Shown: piece after piece, positions 36,225 through 46,317 of the stretch
Numbering within the stretch: the stretch's first letter is position 1
How the letters are laid out: each line of letters opens with the position of its first letter
From: Nakaseomyces glabratus
Taxonomy: Eukaryota > Ascomycota > Saccharomycetes > Saccharomycetales > Saccharomycetaceae
Assembly: GCF_010111755.1 (NCBI RefSeq)
Contig: NC_088960.1
Span: 434,001 to 498,000, forward strand
Direction: 5' to 3'
DNA: 64,000 nucleotides
Notes under the pieces: generated by a model
The model's database searches: none
What the model was told of the DNA's origin: nothing
The model's input: the letters and a program-made list of their open reading frames with translations, nothing else
Translations under genes and position numbers: made by a program

Positions 36225-39200
36225 ATGTATAGATACAATACACCCAACACTCCTGAGAGGTCGAAGGGTGGAAATACCCGGAGTCGAGACTCCCCTGGTG
36301 TGCAAGGAGATGTGATATTACCGAAGCTACCACCGCTCAATACACGCAGCTCGTTTCTTGAGTCTGACATGATGCAGAGTGATGTGTCCATTGGATGGAC
36401 TCCCTTGACAGAGAACACGATATCGACTAGTGGACAATTTGCAGATGAACATATTGGTTATGGGAATTCTCCACAGTTGAGAAGTCCGAAATCACCCGCT
36501 AATCGTCGTAATAGCTTGATTTATGAAAATTTCAATGGCGATTCTCCCATGTCAGTTAAATCGGTGGGAAATGGTAAGTCACGTAGGCGACCACCTCCGC
36601 CATCTTTACAGCATTCAATTTCACAATTAGACTCGTATCAGAGCTCCCCGGGTTCTCCCGCAACTCCTTTTATCACAAAGAGAAGAACTAATGATTTTAT
36701 TACACCTACTAAAACAAAGCCATATAAATCACCTTTTGTTGGGGAACAAGATATTGAAGACTCAATGTTACAGCAGTCTACTCATTTTGCCGGTAAGGTG
36801 TATAAATCGCCTTTCGTTGGTGATCTGGATTCTGACATTATAATTTCTCCATCAAACGCAAATGAAACTACAAAGACAAGAAAGGAATCTAGTAGAGTAC
36901 AATCAAAAACAATTAGTAATACAGAATTGAACTTCTACTCTAAGCCTCAAATTCCATTGACATCTTCTAGAAATATAACTGGAATTAGCAGGTTTTCAGA
37001 TCAAGTTGAGAGCTTTTATTCGGATTCAAATTATACTTTTAACAATTCTAGTGCTAGAAATAGTAGCTTCAACTCTTTCTTGGGAGCAAAACCTTTACAA
37101 TATGCCCCAAGTGTGACTGCTCCCACACAAGCTTTTTCGATTGATCTAATAGATGAGCATAAACTATACCAATGTTATAGTATATACAGACTTTCAGATA
37201 TTTACGAGTGGCTTTTGAAAGTATACTTTGAATGGTTTAATGAATATATTTTTGAGAAGCTGGATCTTTTCCAAATTGTACAGTTGTTGTTAGAATTTCA
37301 ATCTCCAAAGACGTATGAACAAGAAGTTATTGACTCAAATGTTGATAGAATAATGTCCTCTCTTATTAATCAAGGAGCAATAAAGTTTGAGGTAGACAAT
37401 GAACAAGAAATAGCCGTAATTGTAGCTGGTCTCACAATTTCTAGTATATTTACTGATCTTTTACCATGTTATTCATTTATTGATTCAACATTCAATGAGT
37501 TTGATCATTCCACTATTTGTTACTCTACCACCTGTTGTAATAGATTATCCAATGAATCAAGACAAGAAATAAAGGTTTCAGAAATAATCAATAAGTCTGT
37601 GGGGTTATGGACGGACTATTGGCAACTATCCGCTGAAGAACTGTCAGAAATAAATCCAAAAGAGATTCAAAGACAAAGTTTTATATTTGATCTAATTATC
37701 TTGGAAGAGAGATCTTTGAGTATGGCCAATGCTGCTGTCGAAATATATGGAAAGCGCTTTGACCCAGATCTCCTGCCAGATGAAACTAATTTTGCATCTC
37801 TTGCTTTTGATATATTTTTGCCAATTATCGAAATTCATAAGGAATTTATTCTAAAGCCACTATTTTGGAAAATTAAAACTCGGGGTAAATTTATTGATGG
37901 GATTGGAAAAATATATTTGAAATGGTGTCATGAGGTTCGAGATGCTTATTTAAATTACGCAAATGCAATGGCTACTGTACATGAGGTAATATCATGGGAA
38001 AAGACACATCATACAAAATTTGCAGAATGGCTCTTAGAGACCGATAATCTGCCTGAAATAACAAGATCGAAAATGTACCATGATGTTATCTTCTTTGGGG
38101 GCTATTTTAAATCCCTTCAAAATATGCCAGTAACTCTCAGCTCAATATTAAAAAATACCAGCCCATCAAGCGAAGATTATGGAGCATTGCAATTGGTTAT
38201 CAAAGAAGTAACACAACTAAGTGCAGATGTAGATAAAGTCCATGGTATGGCAATTGATAGGAGAAAACTGATTCGTTTTTCCAAACAACTTGTTTATAGT
38301 AGCGGCAACAAAGGTAGCACCACGGGTTATATAAATATTGGAAACCCTGAGAAGATGGTTAAAGGGGATAAATTATCATTAGGTTTAGCTGATCCAAAAA
38401 GAGTAATGATTAACTGTGATACAGTACTAAAAAAAAGTGATCACTGGTTAGAACCTTATCCTGTATTCCTGGCCCTACTAGATAATTTTTTATTAATTAC
38501 AGAGTTAGTTTCAAAAGGCTTGGAGAAGAAATACAAATTGATTGACAGACCAATTCCTATAGAGTATCTAAATCTGGAAATAAAAAGGGCACCAGAAGAA
38601 TTTAATAAGGATTTACCATTAGGAGATTCGAGACCAACATCACAAATAGTCTCGGATTTGGACAACAAAAGTAGTTTAAACAGCCGCAGCTCGGTAGTTG
38701 GTGATTTGAATTACGGGCACACAGGAATTTCAAATAATCTACCAAGTTCAACTGAGTTTGCATTCAAAGTGCGTAATACAGCCACTAATGATTCTTACAC
38801 ATTTTATGTTCCTAATAGCATCGAATGGAATAATTGGATGAATGCCTTCAAGTGCTGTTTCAAGAATAGGAATAATGATGATAATAGACATCCGATAAAC
38901 TTGAGCATCATAACAGCAGAATTTTCATATCAGGATAGAAATGCTCCAGTCAACTTACCTGTGGCTCCAGAAGGTTCAGAAATTGATAGTGCATTAAAGA
39001 CTTACAAGCGTTATCTTAAAGACGAATTTGAGAATATAGCAACGACGGTTTTTTGTTCTACAGAATTTGATAATGAAGATACTAAATTTAATCTCATTGC
39101 AACCAATAGTGGTGTATTTTTGAGAAGGAAAAACGATTATACTACCAAATTTGTGAAAGTATTACAAAATATATCTGTTAGCAGACTTCAGGCTGTACCT

Positions 39201-40142
39201 AAATTAGGTTTACTGTTTGTTCTTGATGGTCAAAAATTGTGTTATTTCAGCATTAGCAGTATCCTAGCAGTCTACTATAATCCTGAACGTTTCCTCAATG
39301 CCAATTTTGTTGTTGGAATAGTCCTCAAAGACAAGGTTTCATTTTTCAAGTTTGCAGATGATTTTGGGAACTCTAAGCAATTATTTTATGAACGGAAGGG
39401 TAAAATTGTTGTTTCGACACCTGAGTTTCATTCAATCATGAATAATTTCAATTGTTTCAAGATTTACAAGAAATATTATCTACCATCTTCAAGTAAGATG
39501 CTTGCATCACATAGCATAAGTGATATCGTGATATTCAAGAAGAGCTTTATGGTGTTCACAAAGAAGAATGTCTTTTTATTCAATGATGCCTTTAATGAAT
39601 TAGGAGCTTCATTACCAGGATTTTATAATGATAAAGAGATGATAGCATATATCAAACATCCACATCTAAATTCAGGTAGGTTTTCATCATCCTCTAGTAA
39701 ATTAGACGCAAACCTAAGTATGGTCACAGATGTAAAGAAGGACATCGCTTCAGGTAAAACTAAACCAATAACTGCTTTCCGACTACAAAGTGGTGATGGA
39801 TTTCTCATGGTATATGATGAAGCAATTGTTAAGATCAATAGCTCTGGTATGATCCCCAACTGGAAGAACGATATATTGATCCTCGATTTTTACTGTACAG
39901 GTGCTTCATATCATAATGGTTATCTGTTCTTAATTGGTGAGAATTTAATATTAGTTTATCAATTGTCATATGAAGGTACTCCAATTTCAGAGCTGACTCC
40001 GGTTCAAATAATTAATAGTAAAAAGATAGAACTATTAAACTCGGGTGGAATGGATTACCCAACTGTCACATCGAGTCATCCAAAGATTCCAAACAGACAA
40101 CTCCTATTTAGCTGCATACCTGCAAATTATCAGGTAAAATAG
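36225..40142 (+). CDS. TUS1: Rho1 guanine nucleotide exchange factor Tus1
   Basis: 1305 residues, against 1307 in S. cerevisiae. There is a disordered Ser/Pro-rich N-terminus (1-300) with many SP sites and a duplicated motif YKSPFVG. A DEP-like helical segment lies at about 310-400. The Dbl-homology domain is at about 480-680 (RQSFIFDLIILEERSLSMANAAVEIYGKRF...VRDAYLNYANAMATVHEV), the PH domain at about 720-885 and the CNH domain at about 940-1290 (CSTEFDNEDTKFNLIATNSGVF; ISDIVIFKKSFMVFTKKNVFLFN). It activates Rho1 at the bud neck and in the cell wall integrity pathway; SP sites fit its known Cdk control. The ATG at 36225 is the first in-frame start. Confidence 0.97.
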   Translation: MYRYNTPNTPERSKGGNTRSRDSPGVQGDVILPKLPPLNTRSSFLESDMMQSDVSIGWTPLTENTISTSGQFADEHIGYGNSPQLRSPKSPANRRNSLIYENFNGDSPMSVKSVGNGKSRRRPPPPSLQHSISQLDSYQSSPGSPATPFITKRRTNDFITPTKTKPYKSPFVGEQDIEDSMLQQSTHFAGKVYKSPFVGDLDSDIIISPSNANETTKTRKESSRVQSKTISNTELNFYSKPQIPLTSSRNITGISRFSDQVESFYSDSNYTFNNSSARNSSFNSFLGAKPLQYAPSVTAPTQAFSIDLIDEHKLYQCYSIYRLSDIYEWLLKVYFEWFNEYIFEKLDLFQIVQLLLEFQSPKTYEQEVIDSNVDRIMSSLINQGAIKFEVDNEQEIAVIVAGLTISSIFTDLLPCYSFIDSTFNEFDHSTICYSTTCCNRLSNESRQEIKVSEIINKSVGLWTDYWQLSAEELSEINPKEIQRQSFIFDLIILEERSLSMANAAVEIYGKRFDPDLLPDETNFASLAFDIFLPIIEIHKEFILKPLFWKIKTRGKFIDGIGKIYLKWCHEVRDAYLNYANAMATVHEVISWEKTHHTKFAEWLLETDNLPEITRSKMYHDVIFFGGYFKSLQNMPVTLSSILKNTSPSSEDYGALQLVIKEVTQLSADVDKVHGMAIDRRKLIRFSKQLVYSSGNKGSTTGYINIGNPEKMVKGDKLSLGLADPKRVMINCDTVLKKSDHWLEPYPVFLALLDNFLLITELVSKGLEKKYKLIDRPIPIEYLNLEIKRAPEEFNKDLPLGDSRPTSQIVSDLDNKSSLNSRSSVVGDLNYGHTGISNNLPSSTEFAFKVRNTATNDSYTFYVPNSIEWNNWMNAFKCCFKNRNNDDNRHPINLSIITAEFSYQDRNAPVNLPVAPEGSEIDSALKTYKRYLKDEFENIATTVFCSTEFDNEDTKFNLIATNSGVFLRRKNDYTTKFVKVLQNISVSRLQAVPKLGLLFVLDGQKLCYFSISSILAVYYNPERFLNANFVVGIVLKDKVSFFKFADDFGNSKQLFYERKGKIVVSTPEFHSIMNNFNCFKIYKKYYLPSSSKMLASHSISDIVIFKKSFMVFTKKNVFLFNDAFNELGASLPGFYNDKEMIAYIKHPHLNSGRFSSSSSKLDANLSMVTDVKKDIASGKTKPITAFRLQSGDGFLMVYDEAIVKINSSGMIPNWKNDILILDFYCTGASYHNGYLFLIGENLILVYQLSYEGTPISELTPVQIINSKKIELLNSGGMDYPTVTSSHPKIPNRQLLFSCIPANYQVK

Positions 40143-40261
40143 TAACAATTTATAGATTTAATATGTTATGTTCTTTTTGCAATATAAAGTTATTTTTGAT
40201 ATAGCTGATCTTAGTAGCATTCCATTGTTATCACTATTTTGTTCCAACACAGTGAGCTCAT

Positions 40262-40269
40262 TGACGTCA
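40262..40269. promoter_or_regulatory. CRE palindrome TGACGTCA upstream of TDA5
   Basis: The exact 8-bp ATF/CREB palindrome 90 bp before the TDA5 exon 1 ATG. Sko1 or Aca1/Aca2-type bZIP factors bind this in yeast. Regulation is inferred only. Confidence 0.5.
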
Positions 40270-40359
40270 GCTCTATTTTAAGCAATTTTCGATGAGTAGG
40301 TTAAAATGTATTGAGCAAGGATGTAGGAACAAGTCATCAAGATAACAAAGAATTTATCA

Positions 40360-41455
40360 ATGGGTTTCGATATAGATTTTATATTATCTTATGTCGTATT
40401 TCCATTGTTGAGGTTTCCTGTTCCCATTGCCTTTGCATGCTCTAAGTATGTTTGATATTTACATCACAACAGCAGTATAGATTATTGATTACTAACATGG
40501 GAACATTATTACTAGAGATTACAGGCTGTATGCGATTGTAGTGTTCAGTATTTGGACACTTATCATCAACGGATTTTATTGGCTAGAGTTATGGTTCAGA
40601 AGTAGAGGTGAGCAAACCTGGAAGTCACTTAATGAACTTCATGATCCAATTGTGCTAATCACTGGTGGCTCTAATGGTCTGGGTCGGTGTATTATACATA
40701 AACTCTTGAGGAGCTATAATAATATCAAAGTAATTAATCTCGATTTAGATGTGCAATATTGGTCTGAAGAAGCCCGTGTCATTAACATTGAATGTGATTT
40801 AGTGAATGCTGACGGTCTTGAACTAGCATTGAAGAAGATCAAGTTGGAGTATGAGGATAAGATCAACTTATTAATATGTAACGCAGGTGTGAGATCCAGG
40901 TTCAATTGGTTTGAAGATACCCCAATTGATGAAATGCAAAGAATAATGAATATCAATACTTGGTCTACTGCTCGAATTCTACAGGCAATCATTCCTCGTG
41001 ATAATCAGAGGCAGTTGTACATAGTAACGATTTCGAGTGTCTTGGGGATCCTTGCACCATCCAAGGTAGCTAGTTATGCAGCGAGCAAAGCAGCAATTAC
41101 AGCGTTGCATAATTCTATGACCAATGACTTTTTGGTGCGAGGTATTGGCAATATTAGAACGCTGTTGGTGCTTCCGGGTCAAATTGACACCCAAATGTTC
41201 GATGGTTTCCCACCACCAAGGAAATTCTGGGCACCAATAGTATGTCCAGCTGCGTTGGCAGAAGCTATAATAGACCACTGCGAAAATGGTTTAAGAGGAA
41301 CCTTGAGAACACCTCTGTACTCATATTTCCCAGAATTTCTGATGGGAATACCTTATTTACTCCAGCGCTTCGCAAGAAACTTCTCCAAGATGGACAACTG
41401 CTTACCTATAGAGACTATTAGCAGCAAAAGGTCACTCGCATCCGTAGATTTATAG
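40360..41455 (+). CDS. TDA5: Short-chain dehydrogenase Tda5, spliced (two exons)
   Basis: Exon 1 is 40360-40445 (MGFDIDFILSYVVFPLL...), followed by an intron starting GTATGT at 40446. Exon 2 runs to the stop at 41455. Without splicing the main frame has no ATG until well inside the Rossmann fold, so exon 1 is required. Depending on the acceptor (40515, 40524 or 40548, all in phase) the protein has 341, 338 or 330 residues, against 326 in S. cerevisiae, whose YLR426W is also spliced. SDR signatures are the cofactor loop VLITGGSNGLGR, the NAG motif and the catalytic YxxxK in SYAASKAAI preceded by VTISS. The hydrophobic N-terminus suggests membrane attachment. The substrate is unknown; Tda5 resembles human DHRS/17-beta-HSD-type lipid-droplet SDRs. 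Confidence 0.93.
40446..40515 (+). other. TDA5 spliceosomal intron (3' end uncertain)
   Basis: 5' site GTATGT at 40446-40451 and an exact branch site TACTAAC at 40490-40496. PyAG acceptors end at 40515 (TAG), 40524 (CAG) and 40548 (CAG). All three give the same reading phase. The first-AG rule favours 40515. The later two avoid inserting Asp-Tyr-Arg into a hydrophobic stretch. Confidence 0.85.
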
Positions 41456-41962
41456 ACTATTTGATAGAGACACTACATATAAGCATTCCGAATAATATGT
41501 AATATAAGTAACTTCTCAGCACAACGTACGGAGTTACACTCTTTTAAAGGTTCAAAAGCCTAAGAGGTAGGCCAACGTTAAGAATAATGAGATTTAAACA
41601 CTGTTACTGATACCTAAGTAGTCAGCGCTTATTTCATCAAAGCAATACAGCACCTCAATTTGCCATTAATTGGCAGAACTCTACCTCTACTTAAAAGAGT
41701 TATCTTTTCAGGCATTTCTATTGCAAGCAGGGGTCAAACGCCATCGCCCTAAATTCCACGTGTGCAAATCTACCAACAATACTAAGTGCAACACACAAAT
41801 CACTGCTGTTACATTTTAGTGTCTGTTGCATATTATTGCTGCTGTATGATCTTTTTCATCCTGTGTTTGAGGAAAGAGTCTGTTAATCGAAGAAGGAAAA
41901 GTGTGAGCTAGCTGCCGTATATTTAAAATTGCTAAAGCTTGGTATTGATCTGTTGAGATAAA
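41456..41962. other. TDA5-MAG2 intergenic region
   Basis: 507 bp. A CACGTG E-box (Cbf1/Pho4 type) is at 41758-41763, ten bases after CCCTAAA (about 41748), a partial Tbf1-like word. No snoRNA boxes in proper register and no tRNA were found. Confidence 0.5.
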
Positions 41963-43762
41963 ATGAGTTCATCTACAAACTCTAATTCTTCCACTAGGAA
42001 GTCACGGAATCAAGGAAATGGTAAAACCGACACTGGACGCCCTCGTAGAAGACAAAACAATGGTGGTTCGAAGTTCACAAAGTATGACCTCGACAAACAG
42101 GAAAGGTTTGATGCGTCTATAGAGCAAGAACTGAACCAAGGCAATTTTAAGATGAGAGGGCGGAAAACAAAAGTCTCAATTGATCATCTACTTGACTTTC
42201 AACTTCCGGAAGTGCAGCGGGAGAACCATACGCATCGGAAAGTAAATAAACGGAGAATTGACAGCCATACTTATCTCCATGGAGAATCCTTCATTAATGT
42301 AAACTATAGACTCTTAGTATCGGATCGTTACGATTATAAAGATCAAGAAAATGATCCCAATAAATTTGTTGATAAGGAGAAAATTGTGAGGGTCATCGTT
42401 CCGCGTGGACAAAACTGTCCTATTTGTCTTAATGAAATACCTGTGGCTCCTAGGATGGTTACATGTGGTCACATATTTTGTATGAGCTGCTTAGAGAATT
42501 TTTTTGAGATTGAAGAAGTAGTTAAGAACCCAGAAACTGGAATTAAACAGAAGAAAAAATTCAAGGAGTGCCCACTTTGTGGTAGCATTGTTAAGCCAAA
42601 TAATGTGAAGGAGGTCCTATTTGAAGAAGACTACAGTTTTAATAAACAAGCATTCCAAGAAGGGTCTGATCACCGACCTGAGCCTGGACACGAGGCATCT
42701 CTGGTTTTAATGTGTAAACCACATGGATCAATACTGGCATTGCCAATATCTTTAGATATTGATCCAAAGAAAGTTGGTGACATTCCTCCTGCAAACATTG
42801 AAGAGATTTCGGAATACTCCCACATTATGAAATGTGGAGATGATTATGCATTAAAGTACTATCAACTTGATATGGATGCGATTGAGAATCAGTACGAGAT
42901 AGACAAAGCATTGTATAGTGACAGTGGTAAGTATGTGAAAGTTGCACTTGATAAGATACGTCAAAATATCTCCACGATATTGTCTAAGGATGATTTTAAT
43001 TCATCAATAAATCATATAACCGAAGACTTTATGAACAAACTGCATTTTGATGGTAATCAAAGTTATGATGACACATCAGCATATTTCTTTTATCAGACAA
43101 ATTTTCAATCTCCAATAAAATACTATTTAAGTCCACTGGACATCAAGATCTTATTAACTATTTTTGGTCATTACAGTAAATTTCCTGAGCTACTAGAGGT
43201 GAAAATAGAGAATATCCATTATGGTAATATCGTAACAGAGGCATTGATAAAAAGATACAAGTACCTAGGCCATTTGCCATATGGTACGGAGATTGCACTT
43301 CTGGATTTAGATTGGAGGTCTGTGCCCTTTATTGAGAAAGATGTCTACAATAGATTTGCATCTGAGCTGAAGCAACGCAGAAGGAAGCTAATTATTAGAA
43401 AGCAACGGGAAGACCAAGAGAAAAAGAAGTACGAGGAACGGTTGGAGCAGGAACAAAGGGAGTTTTATCAACGTGAAAATAGCAATTTCACTGGATGGGA
43501 ACCACAGATCAATAAGAAAGATATTCAATTGACTTCACTTCCAGCACCTGTTAAGCCGCCACAGAATACCGAAGCAAAACTGAGTAAATATAATGAAAAG
43601 ACAATATGGGGAACATCGATAGAGATCACAGAGGATGAGAAAACCACAAAGGAAAATAAAGAGTTTGAAGACATGCTGTTGCAGAAAATGAGACAAGAGA
43701 AATCCAACAAGAAAAAGAAAGGCAAGATTATGCTGTTCAGTAACACTCAGCAGCATCTGTAA
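41963..43762 (+). CDS. MAG2: RING E3 ubiquitin ligase Mag2 (RNF10-like)
   Basis: 599 residues, against 670 in S. cerevisiae. There is a basic Ser/Asn-rich N-terminus, then a C3HC4 RING at about residues 152-208: CPIC, CGHIFCMSC, and after a basic insertion (NPETGIKQKKKFKE) CPLCG. The long C-terminal domain shared with RNF10 follows (FYQTNFQSPIKYYLSPLDIKILL; LPYGTEIALLDLDW), then a Lys/Glu-rich helix and tail. Mag2 and RNF10 ubiquitinate uS3 on defective 40S subunits during nonfunctional 18S rRNA decay. The gene name comes from an old, incorrect DNA glycosylase assignment. It lies between TDA5 and CRN1 as in S. cerevisiae. Confidence 0.93.
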   Translation: MSSSTNSNSSTRKSRNQGNGKTDTGRPRRRQNNGGSKFTKYDLDKQERFDASIEQELNQGNFKMRGRKTKVSIDHLLDFQLPEVQRENHTHRKVNKRRIDSHTYLHGESFINVNYRLLVSDRYDYKDQENDPNKFVDKEKIVRVIVPRGQNCPICLNEIPVAPRMVTCGHIFCMSCLENFFEIEEVVKNPETGIKQKKKFKECPLCGSIVKPNNVKEVLFEEDYSFNKQAFQEGSDHRPEPGHEASLVLMCKPHGSILALPISLDIDPKKVGDIPPANIEEISEYSHIMKCGDDYALKYYQLDMDAIENQYEIDKALYSDSGKYVKVALDKIRQNISTILSKDDFNSSINHITEDFMNKLHFDGNQSYDDTSAYFFYQTNFQSPIKYYLSPLDIKILLTIFGHYSKFPELLEVKIENIHYGNIVTEALIKRYKYLGHLPYGTEIALLDLDWRSVPFIEKDVYNRFASELKQRRRKLIIRKQREDQEKKKYEERLEQEQREFYQRENSNFTGWEPQINKKDIQLTSLPAPVKPPQNTEAKLSKYNEKTIWGTSIEITEDEKTTKENKEFEDMLLQKMRQEKSNKKKKGKIMLFSNTQQHL

Positions 43763-44111
43763 TGTAAATAATTGGTGCTTAATAACCGTAAACATAACAG
43801 AGAAGCTATTTAGCTACTATATAACGTTCAGGGACATGTTAATGGACAATAAATTGCATATTTAACAGTCTATATCAGATATTCTACTCATGACATACTC
43901 AAAATTGGCAATATTATCGTAATATACGGCACATAGCTAGTCTTGAATCGAAGTTGCAGAAATATCGCAGATCAGCCAACTTGCGGATCATAATAGGTAT
44001 AGTTGCTGGTTATTTTCTTAAGAGGATAACTTCCCAGAGCTCTCCAATTGGGTAACCACATAAGCTTGGAAGTAGTTATAGTTAGGACTGGGGGTATAAA
44101 TCGAGGAAAAA
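43763..44111. other. MAG2-CRN1 intergenic region
   Basis: 349 bp holding the MAG2 3' end and the CRN1 promoter. Nothing specific is recognised beyond AT-rich sequence and a GGGTAACC word near 44053. Confidence 0.5.
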
Positions 44112-46076
44112 ATGAGTGGAAAGTTTGTTCGTGCGTCCAAGTATAGGCATGTCTTCGGTCAGGCAGCCAAGAAGGAGTTGCAATATGAAAATGTTCGGGT
44201 TACAAACAACGCTTGGGACTCTAACTTGATAAAGAGTAATGGTAAGTATCTCTCAGTTAATTGGAACTCCTCTGGTGGTGGTGCATTTGCCATTGTACCA
44301 GTTAGTGAGCCAGGCAAGCTTCCAGATCAAGTGCCACTGTTTAGGGGTCATACCGCGCAAGTCCTAGATACCGACTTTGATCCATTTGATGACAACAGGG
44401 TTGCCTCTTCTTCTGACGATGGTAAGATTGGTATCTGGGATATCCCACAGGACTATTCAATTTTGAAATCTGGTGATAATGAAGAAATAAAGGACATTGA
44501 ACCAACTAAATTTTTGACCGGCCACAGCAGGAAAGTTGGTCATATTTTGTATCACCCAACTGCTAAGGATGTGCTTGCATCCTCTTCATTGGATTATACT
44601 GTCAGAATCTGGAATGTAGAGACTGGTGAGGACATTTACAAGTTGAAGCATCCGGATATGGTTACTTCAATGTCCTTCTCCTATGATGGTACACATCTAG
44701 CCACTGTTGCCCGTGATAAAAAGTTGAGAGTTTGGAATGTTAGAGAAGAGAAGGTCGTTAGCGAAGGTGCTGCTCATGCTGGTGCTAAAAACCAAAGAGT
44801 TGTCTGGTTAGGTAATTCTGAAAGATTAGCCACAACTGGTTTTTCCAAGCTAAGTGATCGTCAAATCGGTATTTGGGATGCTTTTAACTTAGAAAAGGGT
44901 GACTTGGGTGGATTCTATACAGTTGATCAATCTTCTGGTATTTTGATGCCTTTCTATGATGACGGAAACAAGATACTGTACCTAGCTGGTAAAGGTGACG
45001 GTAATATTCGTTATTATGAATTTCAAAATGATGAGTTATTTGAGTTATCTGAATTTCAATCCATTGAAGCACAAAGAGGATTTGCTGTCACTCCAAAGCG
45101 TTTAGTTAACATTAGGGAAAATGAAGTGATGAAATGCTATAAGACTGTAGGTGATCAACGTATAGAACCAGTATCTTTCTATGTGCCAAGAAGATCGGAA
45201 GAATTTCAAGAAGATATTTATCCAGATGCACCTTCTAATAAGCCTGCTCTATCTGCTGATGAGTGGTTTTCTGGTAAAACCACCGAAGGCCCAATATTGG
45301 TTAGTATGAAATCTCTTTATGACGGTGCTGAGCCTGAACTACATCAATCTCACAAGGCAGAGGCAACAGTTAAAGTGGTGCCAGAACCTGCAATTAAGAT
45401 TGAGAAGAAAAAACCAGCCGAGAAACCAGTTGAAAAGGAGCCTACACCTGAGCCAGAGAAACCTAAAACAGTAGGTAATGCTAATGAAGTATTGAAATCT
45501 GATAACTCCATCGATAAGTTGTTACAAAAGTCTTCAGATTTGGACATGACAAATAATGTGGAAGATCCATCTAAGGATACATCTGGTTGGGACGAAGAAG
45601 ATGATAAACCAATTTCAGTTAACGTTGACTCTACTGCGTCAAGTACCGTTGACAAAGTCGATGTAAACATTCAAAAAGAACAAGAACCAAAGAAGAGCGA
45701 AGAATCATCAAAAGTCCCAACACCTGTAAAGTCATCGACTCCCGAACCAGTTAAAACTGAGATGCCAGTTTCTAAGATCACACCTACCAAGGAAAATAAA
45801 ACTATGGAACCTGTCAGAGAGTCTACACCTGTTACTGAAAAGGCCTCTACTGAGAAAGAATCTGTATCTACACCTAGGTCCACAAGCAGTAAGGATGAAG
45901 CAGCAACACCAGGAAAATCAGCTAAGTCTCTTGGATTGAAGCAGTCTGTAGAGAAGCTCTCAGAATTAGTTTTGAAATTGCAACAAACCGTTGATGATTT
46001 GAGAGAATCCAATTTACAAAAGGATGATCGCTTGAAGGCTCTTGAAGAAAAGATCGACTCACTACTAAAGAAATAG
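44112..46076 (+). CDS. CRN1: Coronin
   Basis: 654 residues, against 651 in S. cerevisiae. The N-terminal coronin signature SGKFVRASKYRHVFGQAAKKE is followed by a WD40 beta-propeller to about residue 395 (ASSSDDGKIGIWDIP, SSLDYTVRIWNVETGE, VARDKKLRVWNVREEK). The yeast-specific acidic, Pro/Ser/Thr-rich region (about 410-600) has KPAEKPVEKEPTPEPEKPK and a DTSGWDEEDD acidic motif like the Arp2/3-binding CA-type segment. A C-terminal coiled coil (about 615-654) mediates oligomerisation. It binds actin filaments and regulates Arp2/3 at cortical patches. It is the last gene of the YLR414-429 block; the next gene belongs to the YJL block. Confidence 0.98.
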   Translation: MSGKFVRASKYRHVFGQAAKKELQYENVRVTNNAWDSNLIKSNGKYLSVNWNSSGGGAFAIVPVSEPGKLPDQVPLFRGHTAQVLDTDFDPFDDNRVASSSDDGKIGIWDIPQDYSILKSGDNEEIKDIEPTKFLTGHSRKVGHILYHPTAKDVLASSSLDYTVRIWNVETGEDIYKLKHPDMVTSMSFSYDGTHLATVARDKKLRVWNVREEKVVSEGAAHAGAKNQRVVWLGNSERLATTGFSKLSDRQIGIWDAFNLEKGDLGGFYTVDQSSGILMPFYDDGNKILYLAGKGDGNIRYYEFQNDELFELSEFQSIEAQRGFAVTPKRLVNIRENEVMKCYKTVGDQRIEPVSFYVPRRSEEFQEDIYPDAPSNKPALSADEWFSGKTTEGPILVSMKSLYDGAEPELHQSHKAEATVKVVPEPAIKIEKKKPAEKPVEKEPTPEPEKPKTVGNANEVLKSDNSIDKLLQKSSDLDMTNNVEDPSKDTSGWDEEDDKPISVNVDSTASSTVDKVDVNIQKEQEPKKSEESSKVPTPVKSSTPEPVKTEMPVSKITPTKENKTMEPVRESTPVTEKASTEKESVSTPRSTSSKDEAATPGKSAKSLGLKQSVEKLSELVLKLQQTVDDLRESNLQKDDRLKALEEKIDSLLKK

Positions 46077-46317
46077 AAGAAATGATGTATCATCATACAT
46101 GTTAATGCTTTATCATCAAGATGGTAGCAAAATAGTTATTATTCCAGTTGACTTTGGTATTTAAACTTGTGATATATCTGTATAATATTGGACTTTCATT
46201 TGATATGAATGACAATCCCATCTAACATAATGTAATTAATAATCATCATATTTTATTTGTTGAACTCAGTTCATGAGCAAATACTGGTATTTTGTTCATT
46301 TAGTGTTATTAGTATAT

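Noticed and set aside
45671..46096. 141-codon minus-strand frame over the CRN1 3' part
   Set aside because: Antisense shadow of the low-complexity Crn1 tail.
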